Assembly (NCBI GenBank): GCA_036245805.1
Contig: BTRK01000006.1
Coordinates: 34,848,901 to 34,912,900, forward strand
DNA length: 64,000 bases
Direction: 5' to 3'
Origin: Pristionchus mayeri
Lineage: Eukaryota > Nematoda > Chromadorea > Rhabditida > Neodiplogasteridae
This document shows positions 1 through 9,610 of this stretch, piece by piece (the first letter of the stretch is position 1; each line of letters begins with the position of its first letter). The position numbers and the translations under genes are program-made. The notes below the pieces were generated by a model. That model did not search any database, was not told the DNA's origin, and worked only from the letters and a program-made list of their open reading frames with translations.

Positions 1-1
1 A

Positions 2-134
2 ACATTTTTCTAAAAATCCAAAATTGAGCATACAATTATTATAAACTATCTTACCGCATCTCTAATTATTGTAGAATAATTGTGTGAGAGGTTTTGGATT
101 TTTAGAAAAATGTATGAAATTTTTAGAAAAATGT
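2..134. repeat. AT-rich inverted repeat, 21-bp arms
   Basis: The arm at 2-22 (ACATTTTTCTAAAAATCC...) recurs as its exact reverse complement at 93-113. A further partial copy of the right arm lies at about 120-134. The stretch up to about 360 is AT-rich and also repeats GGTTACGGTAG-like strings (171-180, 258-267). No coding region is seen in 1-450. This may be the edge of an inverted-repeat element that continues outside the window. Confidence 0.55.
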
Positions 135-512
135 TTGACCCAAGGAACTGGATCTGACCCAATCAACTGGGTTACGGTAGTTACTTGGGTACTGTATAAT
201 AGATTGTGCACGGTACCAGGACTTTTTAAAAATAAAGTTAGTTTACGATAATCGTGGGTTACGGTAGTGGTATACGGTATCTGGGGGTACTGTACTATCG
301 ATTGGGTACGGTACCTAGTCTTGACCTACCATTGACCTACCAATCAATTGTTGACCATGACCCCTATACGTTCCTGCGGAGAGCGCCCCTCAACCAGGGG
401 CGCTCTCCGCAACCATGAATGTCATGGGCGTCGCCGCCGGCGTGGGCAACTATGCTAATATCACTTTAATTTGTAAAGCTAGAACGTCACGGTAGTGAAC
501 GAGCTTTTTCAG

Positions 513-916
513 GACCTGCCCTCGACGCTCTCCAGCCACTTCTCACTCGAATACGTCTTCTCAGCAGTCAAACCAGATAGTTCCATTCTGATGCCCTACG
601 ATAAGGTGTGCAATTTAGCCATAAAAAGCTGTCGAAGAGTGGTTGAACTTCTTTTCTGAACTCATTCATTTGAACGATGTTATTTGAATCACCAATTCTT
701 TCAGAAAGGGGAATTGCTTGCATACGACTACGTTATTAATTTGAGGAGGCTCCACGTCGATTTTCTCGAGCTGGCGGACTCGAATCGGGATTCGGGCTAG
801 AGTATAGAGTGAGGAACGACAGCAGAGTTAGGAAGCATCTCGAGAAGATCGGAGTGGATCTGGATGCCATGGGATGCGGACCCTACAAGGGAAGACCCAT
901 TCAGACACCATGGTAG
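513..916 (+). pseudogene. Fragment of an unrecognised gene, probably frameshifted
   Basis: Two consecutive exon-like segments are visible. The first (513-605) has a TTTTTCAG acceptor and an AAG|GTGTGC donor, giving 31 codons in phase. The second starts at 705 after TTTCAG and reads AYDYVINLRRLHVDFLELAD before a TAG at 798-800. A different frame opens immediately at about 794 and runs to a TAG at 914-916, with the end KIGVDLDAMGCGPYKGRP. The switch falls in a small ATCGGG/ATTCGGG near-duplication, so an indel is the simplest explanation; an assembly error or an unusual splice are alternatives. No start is visible and I do not recognise the family. Confidence 0.35.
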
Positions 917-1472
917 ATCGTGAAATACTGTACGTAGTAATCGATTCATTTATCCCAATGCAATTTGATTACGAAACAGAAGAATCCTGTGATTTTTCAT
1001 TTTCCTGACTGCAAGGATCAAATGCCCTCTTTTTAGTCTCCCACTTGTTCTTGTTTTCTCTCTCTTTGTTCAAATCCCATTGATCTTATCTCAGTTCTCG
1101 CCATGTTGTTGATAATTTATGCCGATTTTTGTGTACGCGAAATGCTATTTGTTCACATATGATCTCATGTACTTGTTAGATAGCACAGATGAGACAAGTT
1201 CTCGATTTCTTTGGAACACCCGCCTGATTGTCTGCATGTACCCAGAGCAGAGTAAGCCAAATAAATGGTGGAATAAAGATGAGTTGGGCAGTGCCGAGTG
1301 ACCTTCAAACAACCCATTCAGGTTTCAAGAATAGTAGCGTCTCAAACGTCTGTAAGCCTTTAATTTTCCCCCGTTCCACTCACTAGGCAAAAACACTTCC
1401 CGATTGGTTCTTTCCGAAGCAATCAATTCTAGGCCATTCGAGCGGAACCCACTCCTCCGCTCTCGAAATGGC

Positions 1473-1479
1473 TATAAAA
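1473..1479 (+). promoter_or_regulatory. TATA box of the C-type lectin gene
   Basis: TATAAAA lies 39 nt upstream of the lectin ATG at 1518, a normal distance for a short 5' leader. The rest of 917-1517 shows no convincing exon. Confidence 0.55.
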
Positions 1480-1517
1480 CCCGACTGTGACCTCTCTTGG
1501 ACAGTCTAGAAACAGTC

Positions 1518-2656
1518 ATGATGAGACTTGTTGTGATTCTCACGCTGCTGCTCGAGTTACTTTGTAAGTTCCTTTAGCTTCGGAAATTTCCCCTCCCGTT
1601 CATTTTCAACCTTCCCACACTCCCGAGCAATGTTCCAACACTCATTACCCTAGTGTAGCGAAAAAAATGCATCCTATAAAATATCTGCGTTCCAAAATCA
1701 CCCACTAATCAATAATGGATAGCATTAGAGTGTGGTAGAAAGAATGGCTGAGTTCCATCAATTCTTTCCCTGGTCTAGACTCTCTACCCTGTGATGGTCC
1801 CTGGACAACCGTCGGAGAGAAGTGCTACCGACTTCAGGTGAGACTTTCGATTCTGACGAGAACTAATGCGAAAACAACCGCTGTCTGGTCAACTTATGGG
1901 CCACTTTCTCACGCGCGCATTCGTTGAGTACCCGTGGTGTCTGGTCGAGATATGAATACGAATGATCTTTACACAACGAGCCATTTATACCGCAAATATT
2001 TGATATCCTAGACACTGATTATATTTGAATTTGAACGACAACACTACTGTGAGCATTATGAGAGGATGCAATGATTATTGACATTCCAGACAGCGAAGTC
2101 TTCATGGAATGCGCACTTCATCACGTGTTACATGATCGGAGGACGATTGGCATCCGTCGACTCGTCCGAGACAAACGCTGAGATCACCAGTACTCAGCTA
2201 CTTCCTCCTCTTCATCCACAGAAATTATTAGAATTCAGTGAAAATCGGTTTCTATAGAGTCCTTCATCCCAGTAGTCCCCAGGCTCCGTTTATTCCATAT
2301 GCCAAAAAATGTTGCAGGCATCGCTGGTGGCAATGACTGCTTCATCGGCGGAGCTGCCTTCGGCCCCTTCGGTCCTGCTTGGGTCTGGGCAGATGGACGA
2401 CCCTTCGAGTATACAAATTGGAGAGAGGGTGAGTTTAAACGGAAAAAATTTCGGTTCTTCGAGATCCTATATCACTTTGTATTATTTATACTAGGAAGGT
2501 GAGATATTTTCACCAAATAACTTCATCATTGCAGATAGCTTCGCTGTTCCCGACGCGGCTAAGCCGTGCATTCGAGTGGATTCCTCAGGGTACTGGTACC
2601 CCGAATGCTGCGGAGTCGAAGCCTCCCTTGCTGCAGTCTGCCTGCGATCTTATTGA
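1518..2656 (+). CDS. Secreted single-domain C-type lectin-like protein
   Basis: Five exons join in phase: 1518-1563, 1779-1837, 2090-2189, 2318-2428, 2535-2656, giving 145 residues. The N-terminus (MMRLVVILTLLLELL) is a signal peptide. One C-type lectin domain follows, with the entry motif WTTVGEKCYRL, the helix cysteine and GGRLASVDS, the core NDCFIGG, WVWADGRPFEYTNW and the WYPECC region before a final VCLRSY. It lacks EPN/QPD and WND calcium/sugar-binding motifs, so sugar binding is doubtful. Families of such small secreted lectins are expanded in nematodes and often respond to microbes; that role is inference only. A TATA box precedes the gene and AATAAA follows the stop by 57 nt. I chose the first of two adjacent ATGs. 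Confidence 0.85.
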
Positions 2657-2712
2657 GCACAACCGATTACTTTCTATCCGCTAATTATGTAATTATGCGT
2701 AATATTTACGCG

Positions 2713-2718
2713 AATAAA
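2713..2718 (+). terminator. Poly(A) signal of the lectin gene
   Basis: AATAAA lies 57 nt after the lectin stop codon at 2654-2656. Confidence 0.6.
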
Positions 2719-3126
2719 GCTTTGTTGCCTTCGTATGACGTCGTGACTGAGATGTGACTACCACTCTGTTTTTGCAAGGAATATGAAGGAGTTTCCCACA
2801 TATTCAATGATTCCGAGTAGCTCCTCCTCACATGAGACACATCCACTCTGTTTGCCGAGTGATCTTCACTTTTCGTGTCATGAGTAACGACTCCTTCTTC
2901 GCATGTCCTGATGGAATTCTTCGATTGGGTTATGTGAGAAATTACTACCCCACTTTTTACTATGATGGCATTCATCGGTTCAGAGGTGAGGAAAACCAAT
3001 TCTCAAATGACACTCAATAGTGCTCTCATAGGTTACTACATCGACTTTTGGAGAACCGCTCTGCCGTACATTGGATGCTCCTCTATTGAATTCATCCAAT
3101 CTGATCGATATGGTGAATGTGTGCAG

Positions 3127-3134
3127 ATGAATGA
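3127..3134 (+). other. 4-bp tandem duplication (ATGA x2) shifting the receptor frame
   Basis: ATGA is repeated head to tail. Read through, the exon frame from 3034 hits a stop at about 3208. With one copy, the frame continues to the GTGAGT donor at 3293 and joins the next exon in phase. The exon is 261 nt long; 257 nt is what the flanking phases require. Confidence 0.65.
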
Positions 3135-3348
3135 ATGCAATGGGTTATCTAGCCGATCGAAGTGCTCCTCCCTTCGACGGGAGTCTGGGGGCAATCGATC
3201 GTCGTGAGATCTACACCGACGTCTCCACTGATGACCTCGACAATCTGCAATGGCCTCAATTCAAGGCACTCCAACCAATCGAATTCGATACTGTGAGTGG
3301 CTCTCATTTTTCTAAACGGGAGGGGTCTTTTGTCCAGCTGGACTTCTA

Positions 3349-4591
3349 TTGGGGTGTCCGGAAAGTTCGTATAATTTTTTGTTTTTATTTTTTATTCAAT
3401 GCTTTACAATTCTCAGTGACCAATGTATGCCCCCTTCTTTCTCACTACCTCCCTCCAGCGATTGGGCAGGGTCTCGATTCCTCTCTTCCAGAATGCGGGT
3501 TTCTTCGAGACCGCCCAGTTCACGAAAGCCCTCACAACTTCATCTCGATTCTTGAACTTCTTTCCTTTGCAGAAGTCAGAGAGAGAGCGGAAGCAGTGGT
3601 AGTCGCATGGGGAGAGATCCGGGGAATACGGTGGATGGGGAATCCTCTCGATCTTCAGCTCGTCCATTTTCTTCTGGGTCATCTTCGCTCGATGTGGGCG
3701 AGCATTGTCCATTAGAAGAAGAATTTTGCCCTGGTTCAGGAGTCTGGGAGGGACTCTGATCGCGACATCTTCCAGTTGTTCAGAGAAGAGGTCGGCATTG
3801 ATGCTGGTGACAGGGTCGAGGATCTCCCAGTAGATGGGACCGAGCACTGAGAAGAAGAAGCAGAGGAGTTCCTTCTTTCCGTGCTCTTCCTTCTTCGGGA
3901 CGGGCGTGGGCTTCTCATCTGCATCCACCCATTGCAGTCTCCTCACAGGGTTATCGTACGTGATCCACTTCTCATCTGTAGCGATGATGGAATTGACCCA
4001 TCGAAGATTGGATCTACGATGGAGTAATTCCCGACAGACTTGAACACGATTTTTTCAGCTGTTCGGGGGAGAGGTCATGGGGAATCACTTGTGGGAGTTT
4101 CGGCTTCTTCCCAGATCGATGGAGGATATCGGACACCGTTGATCTGGGAGTACCAGTATCCTTCTTCAACTCACGCACACTGGCCATGGGCTTGCGCTTC
4201 AGTGTGCGGAGAACGAGAGGCTGATCGAGGGAGGGAGGGCGTCCAGAGCGGGGTCGATCATCGATTCCAAACTCCTCTTTCTTGAAGCGGGAGAACCACT
4301 TATAGCAGAAGGGTATGGAGGGGGCGTCAGCTCCTTCCGACTGGGCCAGGGTAGAGTGGGCCTCCTTCACGGATCGGCCAAGACGGTAGTAATGAAGTAA
4401 AACTGCTCGGAGGTAGAGATGGGAGTCCATCACAAGAATCAATGTAACAACTAGGAGACTGATTAAATCCTCTCACTACTCAACGTCAGAATGATGCAAT
4501 ACATTGTTGACAAACAGATTGCGCAATCACTGCATTTGATCGCGAACTGACTTTTTTCCGAAGCATTATACGAACTTTCCGGACACCCCAA
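3349..4591 (-). mobile_element. Mariner-family transposon, complete ends, TA target duplication
   Basis: The 1,243-bp element is bounded by perfect 27-bp terminal inverted repeats starting TTGGGGTGTCCGGAAAGTTC, at 3349-3375 and 4565-4591. A TA duplication flanks it (3347-3348 and 4592-4593). It contains one transposase gene on the minus strand. Identical repeat ends suggest a fairly recent insertion. Removing the element plus one TA restores an open exon of the ionotropic-receptor-like gene. Confidence 0.95.
3413..4430 (-). pseudogene. Mariner transposase, one frameshift
   Basis: The reading frame starts at ATG 4430 (MDSHLYLRAVLLHYYRLGRS) with the N-terminal helix-turn-helix region, then changes frame near 4050-4055 within a run of six T on the plus strand. 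One extra base there explains the shift. The downstream frame holds the catalytic region: TDEKW, MDNARPH and YSPDLSPCDYH. The second and third acidic residues are separated by 34 residues, the mariner D,D34D signature. It ends at 3413. All catalytic residues are intact, so only the homopolymer indel, or a sequencing error there, blocks a full product. The enzyme would cut and paste DNA at TA sites. Confidence 0.9.
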
Positions 4592-6820
4592 TACCAGGCT
4601 ATTCCTCATAACTACGTCTTCAACTGCCACTCGATCACTTCATGGTGCTCAGCCCCCTCAGTGAGTCATGGATCAGTTGATGGGAGACGTGCCTCATCTG
4701 CAGCTTTATCTCTCGTCGTCGCCTCCTACACCATCGTCAATCTTCTCGATTACGTCTCCAATTACATCAGGAAAGGAGCACTGGCCGTGCTACGTGATAT
4801 TTGGTGCAACAATCTTCCCTTTTATCAAAGAAACAATTTTTTCTCCCAGCTCTTCAATGTTCATGATTTCGTTTACCGTCCTTCTTTTTGCATATTCGGC
4901 CGGTTTCCAGCAGAACACAATAGCTCGGAAAATGCCTGAACCAATGTGAGTTTCTCCGAACATAGGCTGTTGAATGTCTCAAATAAAAGAAAACCGTCTG
5001 AAGATCGAACAAGTTTTGAATAGCTGTATATTCCAGGGACTTTGGAGCGTTGCGCCAACAACTCGAATTGGGAGCAATGGAGTGGATTGCAGCTGAGGCT
5101 TCTGAAGTTGATGTCAGGAATTCAGAATATTATTCAGAATAAAGAACAGTCTCAAATTCTTTACAAGTATTCAAATTCTGGGGAAAATGTTTCATATAGA
5201 TAGGCTGAAGTTGCAGGCGCCTTGGCTGGAAGCGCATCCCCTCTTCGTTGAACCCGACTTCAGGGCGAAGATATCCCGGTGAGTCCCCCTCCTCCGTTGC
5301 CTTCCGTAATCCCAGGTCCGGAAAGGGACAAAGCTCTTTGTACGTGCCCGATTGCTCTCCGGTCGATTCCAATGGAAAACATGAATACAAGACTTCTTGT
5401 GCGTGAAATCGACTTACTAAGAAGGAATTGGAGCGACTGCACGCTAAGTGATCAAACCGTAAATTGATTGAGAGTCTGTGCGGCTTCCGGTTCTTCGGTC
5501 GTCTCTTTCTTCCGCTCAGAATGGCCAGAGATTTGCCGAATCGAAGACATCATGGCCACATGCAGCCTCAATCGGTATTCACTCGTAACAAAGGGGCACA
5601 TTTGACAAGCCTTACTGTGTATGACGACGCAAAGCTTTCAAGATCTTACGCATTCTGCATTGCTGAGAATACAGAACTTGTGGATAGAAAAGGAGTACGA
5701 TAGTCAATGGATTTCCAAAGTTACGAATGAAGAATGCTTCTTCTGTTTTCAAAGGATCTCTGGTCTGTCAATGTCCATGTGGTAGAATGATCAATGCGCA
5801 ACAGGGTTTACTACTCATTACACGACGGGACGAAACTCCTAAAAAAAAAGGGTCCGTCTGTCTCCTCCCGGTTCTTACACGGACGTCGACGGCATCTCAG
5901 AGGTATTTCTTCACTTCTGACGTCACGAAGCAGATACAATATCTAAACGAAAACTAAAGAACAGCAAAAATAAAATTGTATTCACTCAATATTATTTATT
6001 AGATTGACGACTGAGTCGCGTGCCTTGAGGTGCCCTTCCCGTACTTCTTCATTCTCCATCGGGCCACGTCACGAAGGCAATTCGATGCACTCAACCAGAT
6101 CCTTCTTCGGCTATATTCCGCTGAGATGGTCAGTCGAATTGGTCGTGAACATGGCTAACGACTTTGTTGATTCCAGCGCGGCTTCTTGATGCGAAGATAT
6201 CTAACGAAGATGCCCAAGTGAGTAAGGAGATTTGAATAAGAAGCCGTGAGAAAGAATGAATGAATTAGTAGCCAGGCCTGAGAACGCCGAATTCCTTCTA
6301 AATATGGTAGATGGCAAGCGAATTGAACAAGATGTCGACCTATTTGTTGCTGGTGTCCAGTGCGAGTCTAGTCTCTCTTTGATAGACCGCTACCGGAAGG
6401 GCGCCCGTACACAATACTGGCAAGTAGGGGAGGAACTGCTAGTTGTCCTTTACCACAGAGAACCCGTAACTGAAACCGCCTCCTTTTTCGTCACCACATT
6501 GAGCGAATTCGAACATTTTCGTGTGCTGGGCCGGCCAACTTTGTAGTGCGTATCGGATTGCTACTCGTTGCAGGTCGAATTCTCCCTATGGAGAGATGTC
6601 CTCTTCCTCTGCTCAAGATACCTCATTCATCGCCCTTTCCTTCAATGGACTGGTTCTTCTCTTCATCTTCTTCGGTGTTGCAATTACCGTTTCCGTGCTT
6701 GTTTTCCTCGTAGAATTGACTTGTCTCCGGAGAATTCCATTGAAGCCAGTGAAATCCGCCCTTTTGAGGCGGCTACCGAAGCCAGTCCGTATTCCCGAGC
6801 CAAATAAAGAAGACCATTAA

Positions 6821-9610
6821 TCCACCCATCCTAAGCCGAAGTCCTACGGTAGTATTTTAGGCTTCGCTGAAAAGGCCATGGGGCATGCATTCCATCCATT
6901 CGGGAGTTCGGGGGAAGTTGTTGGAAGGTCAATTGGAAACGTGCTCTTCCAGAGTAATTCCGTCCTTTTATCGTTGTCCCTCCCTCCGAAACACGAGAGT
7001 TAGTAATTAACAGCAGTCGACTTTCCTATTTTGCCTCGCTTCCTCTCCCTCTTCCTTTCTTCCTTGACGAAAAAACGGAGAATATTTGCCTGTCCCACCA
7101 CAATATTCATTGTCCATGCACGGTTCTTCCCTCTCTTCTGTAGCCGTCTCATATCCTGTTTCTCCCCGCCCCTCTATCATCTTCTCATCTTAGCAACTGA
7201 CACGTTCATGAGCAGCGCCATTGCCTGATGCGTTCTTCGATTTCTTGCTAGCGTGTTCCTTGATTCACGATTTATCGTCATTCGATATTTTGTTGTTGAA
7301 GGACTGTCGCGATACAGAGTGAATGCACTCTTAGCACGATATTCTCTGTGCCATTTCTGCGATTCCCTTTGTGAATCGGCTCGGAAGGGGGGGGGGTATC
7401 GCCTTTCCCAGCCCGCGAACCTTCTGAAAGGCAAGAGTCCATTGAATCACGTGCGACTGTTGAGTGTTATTCGAAACGTGATCCGCTGTCCGTTCGGGTC
7501 ACACCGTTGTTCTTACATTCATCTAAGGTAGTTTTTTCAGTCTTGGCCCTGCCTCATTTCCGATCTGTGTCCGACACTTCATCAACTATTTTCGTGTCCA
7601 TTCCTCGTGTGAAAACTCACGTCCAGGCAGCGATGTTGTGCAGAAGCTATGAAAATATTTTCAAATTGCTGCCACTGAATTCATGAGATTCGTCTCGTCT
7701 GCAGGGAATACAGACATTCCTCTCTCCTGTCTCCTCTTTCCTTTGTTCGAGGCAAACAAGGGCCACGTGAATCTTGAATTAGCCCGCTCTTCCCTGACAT
7801 ATTCGCAATTTTGGTGCGGTGAATGTGCGAAGGATGGTGGATTCTCTCTACACTGCTTGTCCTCTCGTCTGTCAGAGAGAGCGAGAGATCGTGTGAATGG
7901 GAGAGACCGAGATGGAATGGGTGAGCACCGAGGGAAGATTCGAACTGAGCTTCCGCAAAGATTTTCGCGCATTCATCGCTGCAGTAGCAGAGATCGCTCT
8001 GACTTTCATGTGCTCTCTCATTCAGCCTGACCTTCGAGCGAGTGAGGGAGAGGAGGAGAGAGGCAGGGGATGCTCCTTCTGGCACTCGCTCGTCCTTCCA
8101 TGCTCATCTGCCATCACTGCTTCTTCTCCGATACATCTCTTGGTCATTCCCTCACGTTGCCACGGATGCTCACGTCTTCTCTTTCGCTTATTGCCTCACG
8201 TTTTCCTTCTGATTCCTCTTCTTTGGCTTCTTCCCTTCATCGTCAGCCATTGCTGAGCCCACGTAATACGTTGACCGCTCTACAAATTGTCCTAAGGTGC
8301 TCGAGATACGAATGTTTTTCGGGCTTTCGGTAACGTGTCGACAATTCTTGAGTGAGTTCAGTGAGCAAGTGACAGGCGGGAAGTCACGCTCCCCTCTCTC
8401 GTCTCTCCATCTCGCTCACTCTCGAGTGACCGAGTGGCGAGATAGCAGGGGAAATTGAGAGAATCGATCAACCTTCTATGGCTCCTTAGTAGTTGTCCTC
8501 GTTTCTCGGGCGTATCCAAGCGCTGAGGTGAGCCTAAGCTAGAGAGTGGAGATGGATGGGGGGAAACCCCTTAGGAGCCGGATGAAGACCCCGATGTGTT
8601 GTCGAGAGCCATCGAAGCGCCTTTTCCTCATTGCACTCATAGAACTGTGACGGAATAGCGGGATGCTCCTATTAGCTAACCTTAGTGGTCTGACTCCCAC
8701 CTATCCATTCCCCACTTCTGCCCTCTAAGATAGGATGCCAAAATTAGAGATGATTGCCTTCTTCAATGCTGTCGGTCCTCCTTTCATTTGCTTCTCGGCA
8801 TCGCAACTTTTGCTGTCCAAATAACCCGTCTCTTCGCTTCCTTTGAGTCGCTCATTCAAAGAAGAAGGGCACGTACTGAGAAGATCGCATTGCGGAGGGG
8901 CCGCAGCTACCGTATACCTTGAATCACTAATGCTTCTAATTACATTCTCCTCGTTCTTAAGTGGTGGGAGAATGTACGCGAGCTCATGTGTACGTGTATA
9001 ACCTCCTCTTGGGGTACTGTAGCGGTTAGAACAATTCGGGAATGACTGTAGGGATATTAGGCATTCTTGAGTGGTAAGCCTTCCATTCATTAGTGCCTCC
9101 AGATTCTTTGTGCTCTCGAGAAAGCGGAAGAGAGTGGGAAGACTCAAAGAGGAAGGAGAAGGTGGAGGAGAGGGCGCAATGCAATGAAAGTGTAGCGCGC
9201 GAGATCCTCATTTTCTTGTGGCTTTCTCTCCTAAATTCATTATCGTCGACTTATTCATCAAATCTCCTACAGTCCGTGGCTATTTTCTGATCGCGCGACT
9301 CGTGACTTCGTTCCCCACACACATTTTCCGATTAGATGAGCATCCGGTTTCTGCATGTGTGAATCTCGAAGTTGTCGACTTCTCTTGGCCCATATCATGA
9401 AACTCCCTCTCCCTTCCTCTCTCGATCTTTCTCAGATACGTGTCAGGATTGGAAAGGAAGGAAAAGTCGAAGTTAGTTAGAGAGAGGGATAGAGCGAGTG
9501 AAGAGGAGGGGCTGGGGAGTCCGCCCATTCCTCTCATTAACCACCTTCTCGACTAAAGAGACAGAGGAGGAAGTGTTCGACTGTCTCCATCTCTCTTCTC
9601 GACCTCCGCC
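6821..9610. other. Intergenic stretch without a recognisable gene
   Basis: The region is rich in pyrimidine tracts and TCTC/GAGA runs. These create several open frames of 60-140 codons on both strands (for example around 7.7-8.1 kb) that are serine/arginine-rich, overlap each other antisense and match no family I know. I see no tRNA or convincing exon. It probably holds regulatory sequence for the downstream GTPase gene. Confidence 0.5.

Larger units (their letters stand above)
2832..6820 (+). pseudogene. Ionotropic glutamate receptor-like (IR-type) gene, interrupted by mariner
   Basis: The layout is that of an iGluR/IR lacking the N-terminal ATD. Exon 2832-2985 begins the ligand-binding S1 lobe (LRLGYVRNYYPTFYYDG). 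Exon 3032-3292 continues it (GYYIDFWRTALPYIGC). The exon at 3338-3348 plus 4594-4660 is split by the transposon. Exon 4704-4945 carries a pore-like segment and an M3-like helix (FTVLLFAYSAGFQQN) and continues at 5037 with PMDFGALRQQL, matching the post-M3 pattern. A late S2 exon near 6016-6128 reads FPYFFILHRATSRRQFDALN. The last exon (6574-6820) has the M4 helix (LVLLFIFFGVAITVSVLVFL) and the stop. The 4-bp duplication at 3127-3134, the mariner insertion and S2 exons (5.1-5.9 kb) that do not join cleanly all argue for a non-functional copy. The start could also be the ATG at 2880. Confidence 0.7.

Noticed and set aside
6265..6540. Treating the intron frame as a bona fide receptor exon
   Set aside because: No acceptor/donor pair keeps phase between the exon ending ...MPK and the M4 exon; reported only as an observation.
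7681..8256. Overlapping 100-135 codon frames on both strands
   Set aside because: Ser/Arg/Leu-rich products of TCTC/GAGA low-complexity sequence, mutually antisense and without splice context or family resemblance.
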